Part shown: positions 61,279 through 64,000 of the stretch, in pieces
Layout: every line of letters starts with the position of its first letter
How positions within the stretch are numbered: the stretch's first letter is position 1
Source: Novosphingobium sp. KA1
Lineage (GTDB): Bacteria > Pseudomonadota > Alphaproteobacteria > Sphingomonadales > Sphingomonadaceae
Direction: 5' to 3'
NCBI RefSeq assembly: GCF_017309955.1
Contig: NZ_CP021247.1
Span: 3,664,093-3,728,092 of the forward strand
Length of the DNA: 64,000 nt
The notes under the pieces: model-generated
The model's input: the letters and a program-made list of their open reading frames with translations, nothing else
Told to the model about the DNA's origin: nothing
The model's database searches: none
Translations under genes and position numbers: made by a program

Positions 61279-62175
61279 TTAGTGTAAGATTGCCTCCGGC
61301 GCCATGGCCGGCCGCAGGTGGAGCGAAGCGGAACCGGAGGGCGGCCATGGCGGCGTCGCTGCTTCCGGGGCCGGCGGCCGGTAGCCCAGCGAGCTGTGCG
61401 GCCTGACAGTGTTGTAGTGCCGCCGCCAAGCCTCGATCAGGATCTTAGCCTCGGCCAGGGTGTAGAAGATCTCACCGTTGAGTAGCTCGTCACGCATCGA
61501 GCCGTTGAAGGACTCGCAGTAGCCATTTTCCCACGGGCTGCCGGGGGTGATGTAGAGCGTCTTCACACCGATCCTGCCCAGCCATTCTTGCACGGCATTG
61601 GCGATAAATTCGGGGCCATTGTCCGACCGTATATGCGCAGGCGGCCCACGCGTGACGAACAGATCGGCCAGCGCCGCCAGCACATCCTCGCTCCTGAGCC
61701 GTCGCGCGACCGGCAAGGCCAGGCACTCCCGACTGGCCTCGTCGATGATCGACAAGATGCGGAACTTGCGACCATCATGCGTGCGGCCCTCGACGAAGTC
61801 GTAGGACCACACGTGCCCCGGATATTCGGGCCGCAGCCGGATGCACGATCCGTCATGGAGCCAGAGCCTTCCGCGCTTCGGCTGCTTTTGCGGCACCTTG
61901 AGCCCCTCGCGGCGCCAGATGCGCTCGACCCGCTTACGGTTCACATGCCACCCCGCATCGCGCAGCAGGGCGGTCACCCGGCGATAGCCGTAACGACCAT
62001 ATTGCCGGGCGAGAGCGATGATGTCCTCCGTCAGTGCGGCTTCGTCATCCGCCCCGCGTGGCGCCTTGCGCTGCGTCGATCGATGTTGCCCGAGCACACG
62101 GCACACCCGCCGCTCGGAGACAGCCATGATCCCTCGGATGTGATCGACACAGCGGCGGCGTCTGGCGGGGCTCAA
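61279..62175 (-). CDS. IS3 family transposase OrfB (DDE integrase)
   Basis: A 298-residue integrase-fold transposase. An N-terminal helical HTH_21 part (GRYGYRRVTALLRDAGWHVNRKRVERIWRREGLKVPQKQPKRGRLW) is followed by the rve core: D in VWSYDFVEG, D in IRSDNGPEFIANAV, and E in SPWENGYCESFNGSMRDELLNGE, i.e. the DD(35)E triad. VRPHSSLGYRPPAP ends the domain. It overlaps orfA by 4 bases, so expression may use -1 frameshifting or coupling. The catalytic residues are intact. Confidence 0.95.
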   Translation of the reverse strand: MSPARRRRCVDHIRGIMAVSERRVCRVLGQHRSTQRKAPRGADDEAALTEDIIALARQYGRYGYRRVTALLRDAGWHVNRKRVERIWRREGLKVPQKQPKRGRLWLHDGSCIRLRPEYPGHVWSYDFVEGRTHDGRKFRILSIIDEASRECLALPVARRLRSEDVLAALADLFVTRGPPAHIRSDNGPEFIANAVQEWLGRIGVKTLYITPGSPWENGYCESFNGSMRDELLNGEIFYTLAEAKILIEAWRRHYNTVRPHSSLGYRPPAPEAATPPWPPSGSASLHLRPAMAPEAILH

Positions 62176-62447
62176 TAGTTTCCCCGCGCCGCCTCCTGCA
62201 GAATCATTTTATCGAGCGTCAGATCCGACACCGCCTGCCGCAGCCGGGCGTTCTCTCGCTCGAGATCCTTCATCCGCCGTGCCTGATCCATCTTCAGCCC
62301 GCCGTACTCCTTGCGCCAGCGGTAATAGCTCTGTTCGGTGACGCCGATCCGCCGGCAGGCGTCGGCCACCGTCCCGCCCTGCGCCAACACGATCTCCGCC
62401 TCACGCAGCTTGCCGATGATCTCCTCCGGCTTGTGCTTCCGAGCCAT
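62172..62447 (-). CDS. IS3 family transposase OrfA (helix-turn-helix)
   Basis: A 91-residue HTH_Tnp_1 protein: KPEEIIGKLREAEIVLAQGGTVADACRRIGVTEQSYYRWRKEYGGLK (helix-turn-helix), then the leucine-zipper-like RMKDLERENARLRQAVSDLTLDKMILQEAARGNY. It binds the IS ends. The C-terminus DKMILQEAARGNY is typical of the IS407/IS2-like groups of IS3. Confidence 0.95.
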   Translation of the reverse strand: MARKHKPEEIIGKLREAEIVLAQGGTVADACRRIGVTEQSYYRWRKEYGGLKMDQARRMKDLERENARLRQAVSDLTLDKMILQEAARGNY

Positions 62448-62642
62448 TCCATTCCTCCTTCGTGGTCAAGACTACGATAGTCGATGGGCCACTCAGAAGG
62501 GGGCAGATCACCCTATCGAAATCGCGCGCATCGCTTCCGATGCAGTTCGGTTCCGGACCGCGCCACCTAGGGGTTTATACCGATATGTCGGATCAGCCCC
62601 CGCTGCCACCATCACGCGGTTGAACGCAAATCGGAGAGTTTC

Positions 62643-63488
62643 ATGGCGCAAGTCGGCAATTGGCTACTCAGCGCTCCATTGGCGCTGATCGGGCTGGTCC
62701 TTTACGGCGCCATGATCATTGCGGCCTTCGCCGGCTGGCGCCTACGCGTGCGCAATGGCGTCGCCGATGCCAGCCGCTCGCATAACGAAGAAGGCTACAT
62801 CGTCTCCTCGGTGATGGGCCTGCTCGCGCTTCTGGTCGGCTTCACCTTCTCGCTCTCGATCGATCGTTTCGACGCACGCAGACAAATGGTGCTTGCCGAA
62901 TCCAACGCGATCGGAACGACGTATCTTCGCACCCAGTTGCTGCCCGAACCCCATCGTACCCGGCTCAGCGTTCTCCTGCGGGACTATACCGACAATCGAA
63001 TCGTACTGGCCCGTGAAGCGCGCAGCGCCGTGCCAAGCCAGGCCCTGAACCGCAGCGACCAGCTCGTCATCGATCTCTGGAAAGCCACCGTCGTCGCGTT
63101 CCCCGCGATGGACGGCCGCCCGCTGTCGAGCGCCTACATCAGTTCGATGAACGAGATGATCGACATGGACGCCGCCCGGCAGCAATCCCGCCGCTCGCAT
63201 GTGCCGCTGGAAGTGTTCCTGATGCTGATCGTCTATCAGGTCATCGCCGCAGCCGTCCTCGGCTATGTCCTGGCCGGACGCCGCGGCAGAACGACGGCCG
63301 CACTTCTATTGGTGCTGTTCGGAGGCACCTTGCTGCTGGTGATCGACATCGACCGTCCGATGTCCGGCGGCATCACCGAGGACCAGCGCCCGATGCTTCA
63401 ACTCCAGCAGATGATGCATGCCCAGCCCGCCGGCAGTTTCGGCCCGCCACCGCCCGTACCCGGCAAAGCGCCCGCACCATCGGATTGA
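62643..63488 (+). CDS. DUF4239 (bestrophin-like domain) membrane protein
   Basis: A 281-residue integral membrane protein. Two N-terminal helices (PLALIGLVLYGAMIIAAFAG; YIVSSVMGLLALLVGFTFSLSIDRFDARRQMVLAESNAIGTTYLRTQLLPEPHR) carry the typical DUF4239 pattern (GFTFSxxxDRFDxRRxxxxxEANAIGTTYLR). Two C-terminal helices follow (VPLEVFLMLIVYQVIAAAVLGYVLAG; TTAALLLVLFGGTLLLVIDIDRPMSGGI). The family is described as bestrophin-like, perhaps an ion channel, but function is unproven. It lies between the IS3-family element and the integrase remnant. Confidence 0.88.
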   Translation: MAQVGNWLLSAPLALIGLVLYGAMIIAAFAGWRLRVRNGVADASRSHNEEGYIVSSVMGLLALLVGFTFSLSIDRFDARRQMVLAESNAIGTTYLRTQLLPEPHRTRLSVLLRDYTDNRIVLAREARSAVPSQALNRSDQLVIDLWKATVVAFPAMDGRPLSSAYISSMNEMIDMDAARQQSRRSHVPLEVFLMLIVYQVIAAAVLGYVLAGRRGRTTAALLLVLFGGTLLLVIDIDRPMSGGITEDQRPMLQLQQMMHAQPAGSFGPPPPVPGKAPAPSD

Positions 63489-63520
63489 TCGCCGCGCGAA
63501 GATCACTCCCGCACCTCCTG

Positions 63521-63849
63521 GTGCGCCGGCGCAAGACCAAAGTGCCAGTCGCGGTGCCGCCAAGTGCGCCGCTGCGGCAAGCGCTTGAGCGCACACGGGC
63601 GCGATAGGCAGCAGAGAGCAGGTCGCGGCCTGACACCATCCTCGCTACCGAACGGGGAACGCAGCGGGCCGAATCAGGCTTCCGCGTCTCGCCATCGCAG
63701 GCGCAACCGTTCCGGAAATCGCGGCGATCAACGGCCACAGCCTGAAGGAGGTCGGGACCATCCTCGACGCCCATTACATGCACCGTGATCCGACACTGGG
63801 CCAAGCGGCCATCAGAAAGCTGGAGGGGAGAGCAATTTCTCCCAACTAA
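63521..63849 (+). pseudogene. Decayed tyrosine recombinase (phage-type integrase)
   Basis: Integrase-like pieces appear in order. LVRRRKTKVPVAVPPSAPLRQAL begins at 63521, ending in an in-frame TAG at 63605; TILATERGTQRAESGFR continues in the same frame to about 63685; then, after a frame change, LAIAGATVPEIAAINGHSLKEV and ILDAHYMHRDPTLGQAAIRKL run to the TAA at 63849. The GHS motif and C-terminal tyrosine (HY) are present, but the RHR arginine segment (DLRGT) is deleted. Nothing upstream of 63521 belongs to it. Confidence 0.75.
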
Positions 63850-63908
63850 ACGCCCAACTGCCTCGGGCGCGCCCATGTTCAATCAGGGAAAAATGCTGAA
63901 AAAACAGG

Positions 63909-63950
63909 TGGAGGAGGGACTCGAACCCCCGACACGCGGATTATGATTCC
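63909..63950 (-). other. 3' half of a tRNA (CAU anticodon): relic attachment site
   Basis: On the minus strand this reads from GGAATCATAATCC (anticodon stem and loop with CAT) through GTGTCGGGGGTTCGAGTCCC (variable/T-arm) to CCA. The 5' half of the tRNA (acceptor, D-arm) is not there: upstream sequence diverges after the anticodon stem. Such 3' tRNA ends are left as att sites by tyrosine integrases, and the decayed integrase ends 60 bases away. A complete tRNA cannot be drawn. Confidence 0.65.
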
Positions 63951-63976
63951 CGATTAACCATCTGATATTGCCATCT

Positions 63977-63997
63977 TTTCTCGTAAAATACGAGAAA
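63977..63997. repeat. 9-bp AT-rich palindrome at the window edge
   Basis: TTTCTCGTA (63977-63985) and TACGAGAAA (63989-63997) around AAA form a perfect palindrome in DNA that is AT-rich compared with the rest of the window. It could be a recombinase or repressor site or a terminator of something beyond the edge. Confidence 0.4.
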
Positions 63998-64000
63998 TTT

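Larger units (their letters stand above)
61245..62510 (-). mobile_element. IS3-family insertion sequence
   Basis: About 1266 bp with terminal inverted repeats TGATC(G/T)GCCCCC...GAGTGG (left end from 61245; right end read inward from 62510, GATCTGCCCCC...GAGTGG). Two transposase genes (orfA 62172-62447, orfB 61279-62175) overlap in the IS3 manner. The flanks TCCT (left) and CCCT (right) give no clean 4-bp target duplication; a 3-bp CCT repeat is possible if the right end is 62511. Confidence 0.88.

Noticed and set aside
63901..63970. A complete tRNA gene on the minus strand
   Set aside because: The T-arm, anticodon loop and CCA are good, but sequence beyond the anticodon stem does not form a D-arm or acceptor stem complementary to the 3' end. 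The resemblance of TTAACCATCTGA to a D-arm is too weak.
1..64000. CRISPR arrays or cas genes
   Set aside because: I found no regularly spaced direct repeats with unique spacers and no Cas-like protein; the repeats present are isolated inverted pairs.
1..64000. Prophage or restriction/toxin defence island
   Set aside because: No phage structural, methylase, nuclease-helicase or toxin-antitoxin pairs were recognisable; the only integrase is a decayed fragment.

Overview
The window is GC-rich DNA with strong GC3 bias and long antisense open frames. It has several TonB-dependent receptors, a FecI/FecR-type trio, and the short GC-rich inverted repeats (GTCATTCCCGCG..., CTTCGACAAGCTCAGG...) typical of sphingomonads. 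I infer an alphaproteobacterium of the Sphingomonadales, probably close to Novosphingobium or Sphingobium. That is inference from style and gene content; no rRNA or complete tRNA gene is present. Nearly all of it reads as ordinary chromosome, with mobile DNA concentrated after 55 kb.

Layout. 1-2 kb: the end of a histidine-utilisation operon (hutG tail, hutU). 2-6.3 kb, minus strand: dctA, malic enzyme, and a Gfo/Idh/MocA oxidoreductase (C4-dicarboxylate use). 6.6-9.8 kb: two pirins and an OsmC protein, divergent from a LysR regulator. 10-11.2 kb: an AraC-type regulator and DoxX. 11.3-15.2 kb: ECF sigma factor, FecR and a TonB receptor with an STN domain (surface signalling). 16.2-19.4 kb: a large autotransporter, followed by a striking nested hairpin element. 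19.7-23.2 kb: a glutathionyl-hydroquinone reductase-like GST, then an Lrp regulator divergent from tryptophan 2,3-dioxygenase and kynureninase. 23.2-25.5 kb: a secreted EEP-fold hydrolase, an unknown secreted protein and the 3' stub of a TonB receptor. 26.2-34.4 kb: a GntR-controlled five-gene catabolic operon of unknown substrate (ALDH, carboxymuconolactone-decarboxylase-like protein, beta-hydroxyacid dehydrogenase, two SDRs), an amino acid permease and an FMN alpha-hydroxyacid oxidase. 34.4-37.2 kb: TonB, then PepSY-TM and ApbE. 37.4-42.1 kb: a sulfate ABC importer (sbp, cysT, cysW, cysA), a YezD-like small protein and a class I glutamine amidotransferase. 42.2-48 kb: two TonB receptors, the second a Fur-boxed Fiu-like receptor followed by a PiuC-like dioxygenase.

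49.7-55.1 kb is a compact sulfide/persulfide detoxification locus: TauE exporter, a DUF442-SQR fusion, two YeeE/YedE halves, a persulfide-dioxygenase-like MBL protein, a 1-Cys peroxiredoxin and a two-cysteine ArsR repressor of BigR/SqrR type. Together with the sulfate importer and the neighbouring arylsulfatase, sulfur is a recurrent theme on the right side.

Mobile part. The arylsulfatase gene is split cleanly by an IS110-family element of about 1.66 kb (55807-57467). It has a GT dinucleotide at both junctions, subterminal inverted repeats and structured non-coding ends, making it a candidate bridge-RNA-guided insertion. An IS3-family element (about 61245-62510) has cut off an outer-membrane protein gene. 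The window ends with a decayed tyrosine integrase beside the 3' half of a CAU-anticodon tRNA, which looks like a relic attachment site. I found no CRISPR array, no defence island and no prophage structural genes.
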